A DNA stretch of 5,203 nt from Bacteroidales bacterium (GTDB taxonomy: Bacteria; Bacteroidota; Bacteroidia; Bacteroidales; JAOZMU01): assembly GCA_029934165.1 (NCBI GenBank), contig JAOZMU010000291.1:1-5203 (forward strand), given 5' to 3'. Position 1 is the stretch's first letter. Every line of letters begins with the position of its first letter. Made by a program: the position numbers and the translations under genes. The notes beneath the pieces are model-generated. The model saw only the letters and a list, made by a program, of their open reading frames with translations, ran no database searches and had not been told where the DNA came from. Below, piece after piece: positions 1 to 5,203 of the stretch.

Positions 1-15
1 ATTGAAGTCAGAAAC

Positions 16-42
16 TTGTGTTTATTAGTTTTAATAATTTTG
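16..42 (+). promoter_or_regulatory. Candidate Bacteroidetes-type promoter for the plus-strand unit
   Basis: TAATTTTG at 35-42 matches the Bacteroidetes -7 consensus TAnnTTTG exactly, and a TTG at 16-18 could serve as the -33 element. The spacing between them, 16 nt, is slightly short for the family. If used, transcription would start around 48-50 and give a leader of about 180 nt before the ATG at 228, carrying the structured element at 72-151. In such AT-rich DNA the motif can occur by chance, so this is a candidate only. Confidence 0.4.
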
Positions 43-50
43 TCCAAAGT

Positions 51-66
51 CTAATTTATTAATTAG
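51..66 (+). other. Small hairpin near the predicted transcript 5' end
   Basis: CTAATT (51-56) and AATTAG (61-66) form a perfect 6-bp stem around the tetraloop TATT. Flanking bases 49-50 and 67-68 could add two G-U pairs. It would lie almost at the 5' end of a transcript started from the 16-42 promoter, where it might act as a stabilising hairpin. It is all A-T apart from one pair and has no counterpart in the panC leader, so it may be chance. Confidence 0.25.
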
Positions 67-71
67 GTATA

Positions 72-151
72 CAAAATAACCGACACTTTTCGAGTTGTTA
101 TCGACTTGATAACAAGTTATATACAATTCTTAATAAATGGCTTTAAAAGCT
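72..151 (+). promoter_or_regulatory. Structured leader element, copy A (upstream of lipoprotein/SIMPL unit)
   Basis: This 80-nt stretch matches the reverse complement of 4896-4976 at about 62 of 80 positions by hand alignment, with one 1-nt indel in a T run. The best-conserved core is around 81-100. Hairpin 1 has an outer stem GAGTTGT (92-98) with ACAATTC (123-129), including one G-U pair, and an inner stem ACTTG (104-108) with CAAGT (113-117) closing an ATAA loop. Hairpin 2 is at 139-151: GGCTT pairs with AAGCT around a TAA loop. An alternative perfect 8-bp hairpin, TTGTTATC (95-102) with GATAACAA (108-115), excludes hairpin 1. I do not recognise it as a known riboswitch. It could be an RNA leader, a protein-binding site or a dispersed intergenic repeat. 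Confidence 0.55.
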
Positions 152-227
152 AAATGCCGGACAGTCAAGAAGTTTCATAAAAAATAGATTTTAACCCTTT
201 TGTTAATAAATTTAAAATGTTAAACAC

Positions 228-869
228 ATGAAAAAGTTCCAATTTATTTTATTCATTATCATTGTTGGATTGTCGAGTTGTACAATTCGTCAGGAATTTC
301 ATTTTAATGAAGATTTTTCGGGTTCGGTTGTTCACAATCTGGATATTACGATGCTGAATTCGATGTTACAAGCCGAGGGCGATTCGGAAACCAATATGCA
401 AGATTCGTTGAAAATGTTTTTGCAGCAAGCAACAGACTTACTCTCTGAGGCTGAGGGTATTTCGAATGTTGCACAAGGTTGGAAATCAGACGATAATGTT
501 GCATACATATCTTATGATTTTTCTAACCTTGACGCTTTGAATAATTCTTTGCAGGCTAATACTTTTGGTGCGCAAGCTATGGGATTAGAAACTGGCGATG
601 AGCATACATATTTCGTAAAAAAACGTAAAAAACTCTATTTCAAAATGCCAAAAGCAGAGAACGATTCGGTGGTAGATAATGAGGAAATGAAGTCTATGGA
701 AACTTTTTTTCGGTATGAAATAGTGATGCACTTCGATAAAAAAATTAGAAAGATTAAGAATGATAATGCAAAATTGTCTTCGGATAAACATTCTATCGAG
801 TTGAGTGCCAATTTGTTCAAGTTCTATTCTAAGGATTTTGATTCTGATGTTATGATTAAATTCAAATAA
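228..869 (+). CDS. Predicted lipoprotein of unknown function
   Basis: This 213-residue protein begins with a lysine start (KK at 2-3), a hydrophobic stretch at about 4-15 and a lipobox LSSC with the acceptor Cys at 18. It should therefore be processed by signal peptidase II and anchored to a membrane by lipid. The mature part has no further membrane segment. It opens with a strand-like stretch containing N-E-D-F-S-G (27-32), a pattern seen at the start of many Bacteroidetes lipoproteins with an LppM-like beta-rich fold. That resemblance is by eye and weak. A lysine-rich patch (131-136) and a beta-like C-terminus (about 162-213) follow. The ATG at 228 is chosen because it gives a complete signal peptide. 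No Shine-Dalgarno sequence is visible. The SIMPL-domain gene follows after 50 nt on the same strand, so the two are probably co-transcribed. Its function is unknown; an envelope role is inferred only from the signal. Confidence 0.85.
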   Translation: MKKFQFILFIIIVGLSSCTIRQEFHFNEDFSGSVVHNLDITMLNSMLQAEGDSETNMQDSLKMFLQQATDLLSEAEGISNVAQGWKSDDNVAYISYDFSNLDALNNSLQANTFGAQAMGLETGDEHTYFVKKRKKLYFKMPKAENDSVVDNEEMKSMETFFRYEIVMHFDKKIRKIKNDNAKLSSDKHSIELSANLFKFYSKDFDSDVMIKFK

Positions 870-919
870 CTAATATTTTTTGCAGCCATTATTATTGTAT
901 CCACAAAAAGTATTATGCA

Positions 920-1891
920 ATGAAAAAAGCCATTTTTATTATTTTTATATTTTTGAGTATAAATTCATCTTTATCATGCGCACAATCACTCGGAAATTCT
1001 AGTTATAATCAGCTTGCCAACAATAAACACGGTGGTGCTAACCACAACACGGCATCGGCTCGTATGCCTAGCAATAACAAGGTATTTTTCACGGTAAATG
1101 CTTTGATGAATGTAAAAGCCGACTCGTATTTGGCTATTTTTAACTTAGCGCAAATTGGCAAAACAGCAACCGAGGTTGAGCAACTAATGGCGAACCGAAT
1201 AAACGGGTTTGCTTCCAAACTTTCGGAAAACGGAATTTCGGAAGAAGCTATTTATATTGATATGATTTCGCTTGTTCCTGTTTACGAGTATGTTGTTGAA
1301 GACAAGCTATTTAGCAAATCTTATAATGAAGTTCCGGCGGGATTTGAGATGCAGAAAAACATTCATATTGCATTTACTGATGTTGCAAAAATGGAAGTTA
1401 TTATGAAAATAGCTGCTGAGAATGAAATTTATGATTTCGCAAAACTTGAATATTTCGTAAAAAATACGGAGCAATATTTTGACTCCTTGCGACAAATAGC
1501 CACGAATAATATTTCAAAAAGAGTTGCCGAATATCAAAAGCTCGGTTTAAACCTCAGCAAACTGCCGGTAAAAATTGGTGAAGATAGCAAGGTTACGTAT
1601 CCATACGATTTATACGAATCGTATGAAGCATTTAGTACCAATGATTTGAATAAAATTAAGAAACGACACAGCGTAACTCACAGCAAGAAGAAAGTACATT
1701 TGTATTATGACAAAATTCCGTACGATAAATTTGATATTATCATTAACGCCGAATTTAATGAGCCTGTTGTTCAATTCACGTTTCAAATGTTTGTGGAATA
1801 TACCTTGCCTGTAAATGAAATACCACGAGAAAAATCGAACTATTTTATTATTAATCAAGATGGTACGCTAAAGCAACTGAATATTAAGTAA
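920..1891 (+). CDS. Secreted SIMPL (DUF541/YggE-like) domain protein
   Basis: This 323-residue protein has an N-terminal signal (KK, then a hydrophobic run at 4-14). The likely cleavage is by signal peptidase I after Ser-Cys-Ala (19-21), leaving mature QS. Cys20 has Ser at -3, so it is not a good lipobox. Residues 22-52 form a low-complexity Asn/Ser-rich linker. From about 54 to 300 the pattern fits the SIMPL domain: an opening strand VFFTVNALMNVKAD, a helix with KTATEVEQLMANRINGF (81-97), GISEEAIYIDMISLVPVYEY (105-124), then a second strand-helix unit (147-205) and a closing strand near 282-297. YggE/BP26 family proteins are periplasmic or outer-membrane associated; E. coli YggE has been linked to oxidative stress, but the biochemical role is unsettled. 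The family call is from pattern and has not been searched. The gene lies 50 nt after the lipoprotein gene and ends 24 nt before a strong terminator. Confidence 0.75.
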   Translation: MKKAIFIIFIFLSINSSLSCAQSLGNSSYNQLANNKHGGANHNTASARMPSNNKVFFTVNALMNVKADSYLAIFNLAQIGKTATEVEQLMANRINGFASKLSENGISEEAIYIDMISLVPVYEYVVEDKLFSKSYNEVPAGFEMQKNIHIAFTDVAKMEVIMKIAAENEIYDFAKLEYFVKNTEQYFDSLRQIATNNISKRVAEYQKLGLNLSKLPVKIGEDSKVTYPYDLYESYEAFSTNDLNKIKKRHSVTHSKKKVHLYYDKIPYDKFDIIINAEFNEPVVQFTFQMFVEYTLPVNEIPREKSNYFIINQDGTLKQLNIK

Positions 1892-1915
1892 TAGATAATT
1901 AAGGCAATTCTAAAA

Positions 1916-1956
1916 ACAAAAAAGGTTCGGAGTTGTTAGCTTCGAACCTTTTTTGT
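1916..1956. terminator. Bidirectional rho-independent terminator
   Basis: Arms at 1916-1929 and 1943-1956 are perfect 14-nt reverse complements (A/T-rich outside, GGTTCG core). Up to three more pairs can form inside, leaving a loop of about 7 nt. The run of six A on one arm and six T on the other gives a U tract on either strand, extended on the minus strand by TTTTT just beyond the stem. It sits between convergent genes, 24 nt after the SIMPL-gene stop and 28 nt from the rfaE2 stop, as expected for a shared terminator. Confidence 0.9.
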
Positions 1957-1984
1957 TGTAATGAGGTATAAATAAGACTATTAG

Positions 1985-2470
1985 CTATTTTTTCGCTTTT
2001 TCTACGATTGCAGTTGTCGAGTATCCCTTTGTTAGTTCGATTGTTTTGACACAACCTCCGTTGCCTGTTACGACATCGTAACCAACTATGTCTTCTGCCT
2101 TATAATCAGCACCTTTGACGAGTACATCTGGCTTGATAAAATTGATTAAATCGTAAGGCGTGTCTTCATCAAAAAGCACTACAAAATCTACAAATTGAAG
2201 GGCAGCAAGCGTAATTGTTCGCGAAGTTTCGTCTTGAAGTGGGCGTGTTTTGCCTTTAAGCCTACGAACAGAATTATCTGTATTTAAGCCTATTACAAGA
2301 ATATCGCCAAAGTTTGCTGCTTGTGCCAAATATTCAATATGTCCACGGTGCAGAATATCGAAACAGCCATTTGAAAAAACTACCTTCTTACCTGTCGATG
2401 ATTTCAATTTCGATTTAAGAGTTTGTTTATCAACAATTTTACTTTGAATTACGGTTAAATTATTGCTCAT
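1985..2470 (-). CDS. rfaE2: D-glycero-beta-D-manno-heptose 1-phosphate adenylyltransferase (stand-alone RfaE2 / HldE C-terminal domain)
   Basis: The enzyme transfers AMP from ATP to heptose 1-phosphate, giving the ADP-heptose used for the LPS inner core; it is cytoplasmic. At 161 residues it corresponds to the C-terminal cytidylyltransferase-like domain of bifunctional HldE, with no kinase domain. Visible motifs: VFSNGCFDILHRGH (31-44) with the nucleotide-binding HxGH at 41-44; VIGLNTDNSVRRLKG (59-73); the EDTPYDLI segment (102-109); DVLVKGADY (115-123); and the C-terminal GYSTTAIVEK (149-158), matching the STT-N-I signature of the family. The ATG at 2470 lies inside the end of the flippase-like gene, overlapping it by 11 nt in another frame, so translation is probably coupled. 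The kinase and isomerase partners (RfaE1/HldE N-terminal, GmhA, GmhB) are not in this window. Confidence 0.93.
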   Translation of the reverse strand: MSNNLTVIQSKIVDKQTLKSKLKSSTGKKVVFSNGCFDILHRGHIEYLAQAANFGDILVIGLNTDNSVRRLKGKTRPLQDETSRTITLAALQFVDFVVLFDEDTPYDLINFIKPDVLVKGADYKAEDIVGYDVVTGNGGCVKTIELTKGYSTTAIVEKAKK

Positions 2471-3509
2471 TTTTTTCCGTTTTTGCTTGAATATCTTTTT
2501 GATTTTTGATTTTTCGTTTACTGATACTCAACATGACTAAGGAAACTGTTCCCATTAGGATAATCATCAGTGTTTGAGGCTCGTGCGACAGAGTTGCGTA
2601 TATTGCTGCGTCAGCTTGCGAAAGATTGAAAATGCTTGTCAATGCCAAAATATTCACTAAGTGGAAAGACCCAATTCCGCCGGGCATAGGAATAATCATA
2701 CCAATACCACCAATGACTAACATAAATAAGCCTTCGATGGGAGAGAAATGCGAAGTAGCCTCGAAGGAAAGACAAACCAAATATGTCATTGCCCAGTAAA
2801 TCACCCAAATAATAACTGTGTGCAAAATAAATTCTCGGCTTCGTTTCATTTTAAAAACTGTTGTTAGCCCTTTGGAAATACCTTTTATTATGTCAAATAT
2901 TTTACGTATAACAACGAATCTGGCAAGAGAATGGCGAGTTTTATATAATGCGAATAAACCGCCAAAAAATAGCAGCGTAAAAAGTATTGAAATGAATGGC
3001 GATGAAGACAAAAAATCAGATGCACGTGTCCAAACTGGTTTCATCAGTTTATCCATGAAAAAGGCTCCGAAAGTGTCAATTTTTGAGAGGACAACGACAA
3101 CTATCATGACAAGTAAAATAATAGCATCTGTTGCACGTTCAATTATCACAGTGCCTAATAATGAGTCTATTGGAACTTTATCTGTCCGGTTTAGTGTTGC
3201 GCAACGAGTAACCTCGCCCATACGTGGAAATGCGATATTGGCAAAATAGGCAATCGAAACTGCGTGATACACATTTTCGTTTGACGGTTTATACCCAAGT
3301 GGCTCGATGAGTAATTTCCAACGAATTGCACGACTTATGTAGCCTAAAAATGCCAAAAACAATGACGCAGAAATAAGCCAAAAATTTGCTGATATTAGAC
3401 CTTCCCAAACAACAGCCAAATCAATTCCGCTAAAGGCAAAATATAGCAAAAGAACTCCTAATGCAAAGAATATCAGGTATTTTAGTATGTTAATTATCTT
3501 TTTTTTCAA
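2460..3509 (-). CDS. Flippase-like polytopic membrane protein, LPG_synthase_TM / UPF0104 family
   Basis: This 349-residue inner-membrane protein has about eight hydrophobic segments (near 8-27, 36-58, 85-95, 118-142, 171-188, 229-247, 261-275, 312-331) and a charged tail (331-349). Family hallmarks are present: R-A-I-R-W (60-64), N-I-A-F-P-R-M-G-E-V-T-R (91-102), E-R-A-T-D (124-128) and P-M-P-G-G-I-G-S-F (274-282). The family shares the transmembrane part of MprF and includes proteins proposed to move lipids or lipid-linked sugars; the substrate here cannot be told. There is no MprF-type catalytic domain. The start is TTG at 3507-3509. An in-frame TAA lies 12 nt further upstream with no ATG or GTG between, and the first internal Met (97) would remove two membrane segments, so TTG is the best start. 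It overlaps rfaE2 by 11 nt and lies 98 nt after panD, behind a terminator. Confidence 0.88.
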   Translation of the reverse strand: MKKKIINILKYLIFFALGVLLLYFAFSGIDLAVVWEGLISANFWLISASLFLAFLGYISRAIRWKLLIEPLGYKPSNENVYHAVSIAYFANIAFPRMGEVTRCATLNRTDKVPIDSLLGTVIIERATDAIILLVMIVVVVLSKIDTFGAFFMDKLMKPVWTRASDFLSSSPFISILFTLLFFGGLFALYKTRHSLARFVVIRKIFDIIKGISKGLTTVFKMKRSREFILHTVIIWVIYWAMTYLVCLSFEATSHFSPIEGLFMLVIGGIGMIIPMPGGIGSFHLVNILALTSIFNLSQADAAIYATLSHEPQTLMIILMGTVSLVMLSISKRKIKNQKDIQAKTEKNEQ

Positions 3510-3534
3510 CGTTTTTTCTATTTATAATTAAACT

Positions 3535-3580
3535 AATAAAACAAAATGCCAAACATTTACGCACGTTTGACATTTTGCTT
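3535..3580 (-). terminator. Hairpin terminator after panD
   Basis: Arms at 3539-3554 and 3565-3580 pair over 16 positions. Read on the minus strand, the odd pairs are G-U wobbles, whereas on the plus strand they are C-A mismatches, so the structure favours a minus-strand transcript. The second arm runs into TTTTATT. The 10-nt interval can close further. It lies 28-73 nt after the panD stop and before the flippase-like gene. It may end or attenuate the panCD transcript. I see no good TAnnTTTG promoter between it and the TTG start. Confidence 0.72.
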
Positions 3581-3607
3581 AAATACTTATATTTGCTAAA
3601 GATGAAA

Positions 3608-3961
3608 CTAATCTACCAACGTATTTGTTTCGGCATCTGGAAAAACAAGCGTAGGACTAAATTTTTTCGCTTCCTCGAAATCCAACATTGCGTAGGAAAT
3701 AATAATAACAACATCGCCAACTGCTACACGGCGTGCTGCTGGTCCGTTTAAACAAATTGCTCCGGAGCCACGTTTGCCTTTTATGACGTAAGTTTCGAGA
3801 CGTTCGCCATTGTTGATGTTTACAATCTGAACTTTTTCGTTCTCGATAATATTTGAAGCTTCCATTAACTCTTCGTCAATCGTAACACTACCTACGTATT
3901 GTAGATTTGCCTCAGTAACAGATACTTTGTGAATTTTTGACTTTACTACTTCGATAAACAT
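3608..3961 (-). CDS. panD: Aspartate 1-decarboxylase precursor
   Basis: PanD converts L-aspartate to beta-alanine, the amine partner for pantothenate synthesis by PanC. The 117-residue proenzyme is of normal length for this pyruvoyl enzyme. Residues known from E. coli PanD align without gaps: Lys9, Tyr22, the self-cleavage site Gly24-Ser25 (Ser25 becomes the pyruvoyl group), Arg54, Tyr58 and Asn72 in NGPAA (72-76). The VGDVVIIISY strand (81-90) follows. The C-terminus is a little shorter than in E. coli. The ATG at 3961 gives the canonical N-terminus with no plausible alternative. It lies 74 nt after panC on the same strand, consistent with a panCD operon, and is followed by a terminator hairpin. 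Self-processing may need a maturation factor in some bacteria; none is seen here. Confidence 0.96.
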   Translation of the reverse strand: MFIEVVKSKIHKVSVTEANLQYVGSVTIDEELMEASNIIENEKVQIVNINNGERLETYVIKGKRGSGAICLNGPAARRVAVGDVVIIISYAMLDFEEAKKFSPTLVFPDAETNTLVD

Positions 3962-3962
3962 A

Positions 3963-3994
3963 ATACTAAAATATAGGTTTATACTAAAGATATA
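3963..3994 (-). repeat. Short imperfect direct repeat before panD
   Basis: On the plus strand, ATACTAAAATATA (3963-3975) recurs as ATACTAAAGATATA (3981-3994), starting 18 nt apart and differing by one inserted G. It ends one base before the panD start codon, in the 74-nt gap after panC. Two copies 18 nt apart could be a binding site or just AT-rich low-complexity sequence. The rest of the gap shows no convincing promoter or hairpin. Confidence 0.35.
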
Positions 3995-4035
3995 GAATAT
4001 ATGTTCAAAACCCTAACGTGTTTATTGTCAGTGTT

Positions 4036-4890
4036 TTATGCGTTGTTAAAAGTTATATTATCAATCAAACGAATTTTGCCTGCAAAAACTGCAATGCAAC
4101 CAACAATAAATTTTGTCGATGACCACTTGGCGATTGGCTGTAAGGTTTGTCCATCTACTATTTCGAAATATTCTGTTTCGAGAAACGAGTTTGTATTTAT
4201 CTGATTTACAACCCATTTCTTAATTTTGTTAATCGACATTTCGTTTTTTTTTCGTACTGCCGCCGAAAGCGTTTCCGAAATTAGGGCGGCATTATTTCGT
4301 TGTTCGTTTGTCAATCGGATGTTTCGGGAACTCATTGCAAGTCCGTTGTTTTCGCGAATTATTGGACAGCCAATAATTTCGATTTCGTAATTTTTACACT
4401 CAACTAAATGGCGAATTATTGCAAGTTGCTGAAAATCTTTTTGTCCAAAATATGCGCGGTGTGGTGCAACGGCATTAAACAATCTGCGGACAACATTTGC
4501 AACACCGTCGAAATGCCCTGTACGAAATTGTCCTTCCATTACTTGCGCAAGTGTACCAAAATTAATATCGCATTTTAGCGAATTGTCGTCGGGGTAAATA
4601 TCTTCCTTATTCGGCGTAAAAATAATATCACAGCCTGCTTTACTCAAAATATTTATGTCTGCTTCTATTGTCCGGGGGTATTTATTCAGGTCTTCGGCAT
4701 TGTTAAATTGCGTAGGGTTTACGAAAATACTTACAATTGTAATGTCGTTTTCTTGTTTAGACCGTTCTACCAGCGACAAATGTCCGTTGTGTAATGCTCC
4801 CATTGTTGGGACGAATCCGATGGTTTTCGCGGAGTTACGCAGTTTTCTGACTTTTTGAAATATAGATGTAGATTTTGTAATAATTTCCAT
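4036..4890 (-). CDS. panC: Pantoate--beta-alanine ligase (pantothenate synthetase)
   Basis: PanC joins pantoate and beta-alanine using ATP through a pantoyl-adenylate, giving pantothenate for coenzyme A; it is cytoplasmic. I take the ATG at 4890 (284 residues) because family members begin with a short I-I-x-x strand about 20 residues before the P-T-M-G motif. The in-frame ATG at 4902 adds only MCLV and lies in the loop of a hairpin. In the 284-residue numbering: PTMGALHNGH (28-37) with the HxGH nucleotide-binding motif, VNPTQF (57-62), the PanC block EGQFRTGHFDGVANVV (119-134), YFGQKDFQQL (147-156) and the KMSKS-like N-G-L-A-M-S-S-R-N (182-190). The C-terminal dimer-side domain ends in R-L-I-D-N-I. 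It is the first gene of the minus-strand unit, with panD 74 nt downstream. panB and panE are not in this window. Confidence 0.96.
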   Translation of the reverse strand: MEIITKSTSIFQKVRKLRNSAKTIGFVPTMGALHNGHLSLVERSKQENDITIVSIFVNPTQFNNAEDLNKYPRTIEADINILSKAGCDIIFTPNKEDIYPDDNSLKCDINFGTLAQVMEGQFRTGHFDGVANVVRRLFNAVAPHRAYFGQKDFQQLAIIRHLVECKNYEIEIIGCPIIRENNGLAMSSRNIRLTNEQRNNAALISETLSAAVRKKNEMSINKIKKWVVNQINTNSFLETEYFEIVDGQTLQPIAKWSSTKFIVGCIAVFAGKIRLIDNITFNNA

Positions 4891-4895
4891 AACTA

Positions 4896-4976
4896 AGCAC
4901 ATGGTGCTATTTATTAGGAGTTGTATATGACTTGTATTCAGGCAAGTAACAACTCGAAAAAGTGTCGATTATTTTG
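4896..4976 (-). promoter_or_regulatory. Structured leader element, copy B (upstream of panC)
   Basis: This is the inverted copy of 72-151, pointing toward panC. Hairpin 1 has an outer stem at 4949-4955 with 4918-4924 (GAGTTGT/ACAACTC, a perfect 7 bp) and an inner ACTTG/CAAGT stem at 4943-4947 with 4930-4934 around an 8-nt loop. Hairpin 2, at 4896-4908, reads AGCAC-CAT-GTGCT on the minus strand. Compared with copy A, hairpin 2 keeps pairing through two double changes (U-A to A-U and U-A to C-G) and one G-U to A-U change. It ends five bases before the chosen panC ATG, so it could limit ribosome access. No upstream promoter as good as the one at 16-42 is visible; a T-rich TATTTTG on the minus strand (rightmost part of 5001-5017) is only a partial match. 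Confidence 0.55.
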
Positions 4977-5203
4977 ACACGTCTATTTATGATTGAATAT
5001 GCAAAATAAATAAATTTATTTCATAAGTACCAACGTAAACACATTTTAAGCAAAAAATTTAACAGCTTATAATAAATTCTGTTTTTGTTTATAAGAGTTA
5101 TGGATTAGTAATTGTCTATTGCTTGGAAATAAGAATTTTGATAGTCCATACATAACAGTGTTGGTATGATTATCAAATAGTTACAGGGTTGTTTTGAAAT
5201 AAA
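4977..5203. other. Intergenic DNA beyond panC, no gene seen
   Basis: No credible coding region or RNA gene is visible in this very AT-rich stretch. It contains a perfect 14-bp A/T palindrome (5008-5021), a 7-bp inverted repeat CTTATAA/TTATAAG (5066-5072 and 5089-5095), and a stronger interrupted stem described separately (5137-5177). It presumably holds the panC-unit promoter on the minus strand and perhaps the upstream region of a gene beyond the window. Confidence 0.5.
5137..5177. other. Interrupted inverted repeat
   Basis: TTTGATA (5137-5143) pairs with TATCAAA (5171-5177), and CATAC (5147-5151) pairs with GTATG (5164-5168), separated by a small asymmetric bulge (3 nt against 2 nt) with a 12-nt loop. 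Neither strand has a long T run after it, so it is a poor terminator. It could be a regulatory site for a gene to the right of the window or a chance fold. Confidence 0.35.

Noticed and set aside
585..820. Two minus-strand open frames within the lipoprotein gene
   Set aside because: They are shadows of the plus-strand coding frame; their hydrophobic composition follows from antisense AT-rich codons.
2818..3249. 143-residue plus-strand open frame opposite the flippase-like gene
   Set aside because: It lies wholly antisense to a gene with clear family motifs, and its translation shows no recognisable domain or signal.
3962..4035. Separate promoter for panD in the panC-panD gap
   Set aside because: TA-rich near-matches such as TATCTTTA follow a TTTG, but the spacing is too short and the last base differs from TAnnTTTG, so panD is more simply read as co-transcribed with panC.
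4001..4204. 67-residue plus-strand open frame across the panC 3' end
   Set aside because: It is antisense to the conserved panC C-terminus and has no promoter or motif support.
4891..4902. Upstream in-frame ATG of panC at 4902
   Set aside because: It adds only MCLV ahead of the family-typical N-terminus and sits in a hairpin loop; the ATG at 4890 fits the family better.
72..4976. The inverted repeats as terminal repeats of a transposon
   Set aside because: No transposase or target-site duplication is visible, and the enclosed genes (panC, panD, rfaE2, flippase-like) are typical chromosomal genes. The repeats read better as leaders of the two units.
5008..5021. Perfect 14-bp A/T palindrome as a binding site
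   Set aside because: It is made only of A and T in low-complexity DNA and has no second copy or context that supports a function.

Overview
This AT-rich window looks like chromosomal DNA of a Bacteroidota (Bacteroidetes) bacterium, probably Bacteroidales-like. Four things point there. The gene order panC-panD-flippase-like membrane protein is common in that phylum. Heptose-phosphate adenylyltransferase is encoded as a stand-alone RfaE2. No clear Shine-Dalgarno sequences precede the genes. A TAnnTTTG-type promoter motif lies near the left end. Species and genus cannot be read from the sequence.

Layout: two transcription units converge on a shared bidirectional terminator at 1916-1956. The plus-strand unit (228-1891) encodes a small predicted lipoprotein of unknown function and a secreted SIMPL (DUF541/YggE-like) domain protein. 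The minus-strand unit (4890 down to 1985) encodes panC and panD, then a hairpin terminator (3535-3580), then a polytopic flippase-like protein of the LPG_synthase_TM/UPF0104 family. That gene overlaps rfaE2 by 11 nt. PanC and PanD make beta-alanine and join it to pantoate, giving pantothenate for coenzyme A. RfaE2 makes the ADP-heptose precursor of the LPS inner core. The membrane protein is likely envelope-related, but its substrate is unknown. I see no broken genes, tRNA, rRNA, CRISPR array or insertion sequence.

The most interesting signal is non-coding. An imperfect 80-nt element lies upstream of each transcription unit (72-151 on plus, 4896-4976 on minus), each pointing into its own unit. 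By hand count about 62 of 80 positions agree. Both copies can fold into the same two hairpins. In the second hairpin two base pairs differ by compensatory double changes and one by a G-U/A-U swap, and in the first a G-C pair is replaced by G-U. This suggests a conserved structured 5' leader or a dispersed structured repeat that I do not recognise. In the panC copy the second hairpin ends only five bases before the likely start codon.

The outer 1-227 and 4977-5203 stretches hold no convincing gene.
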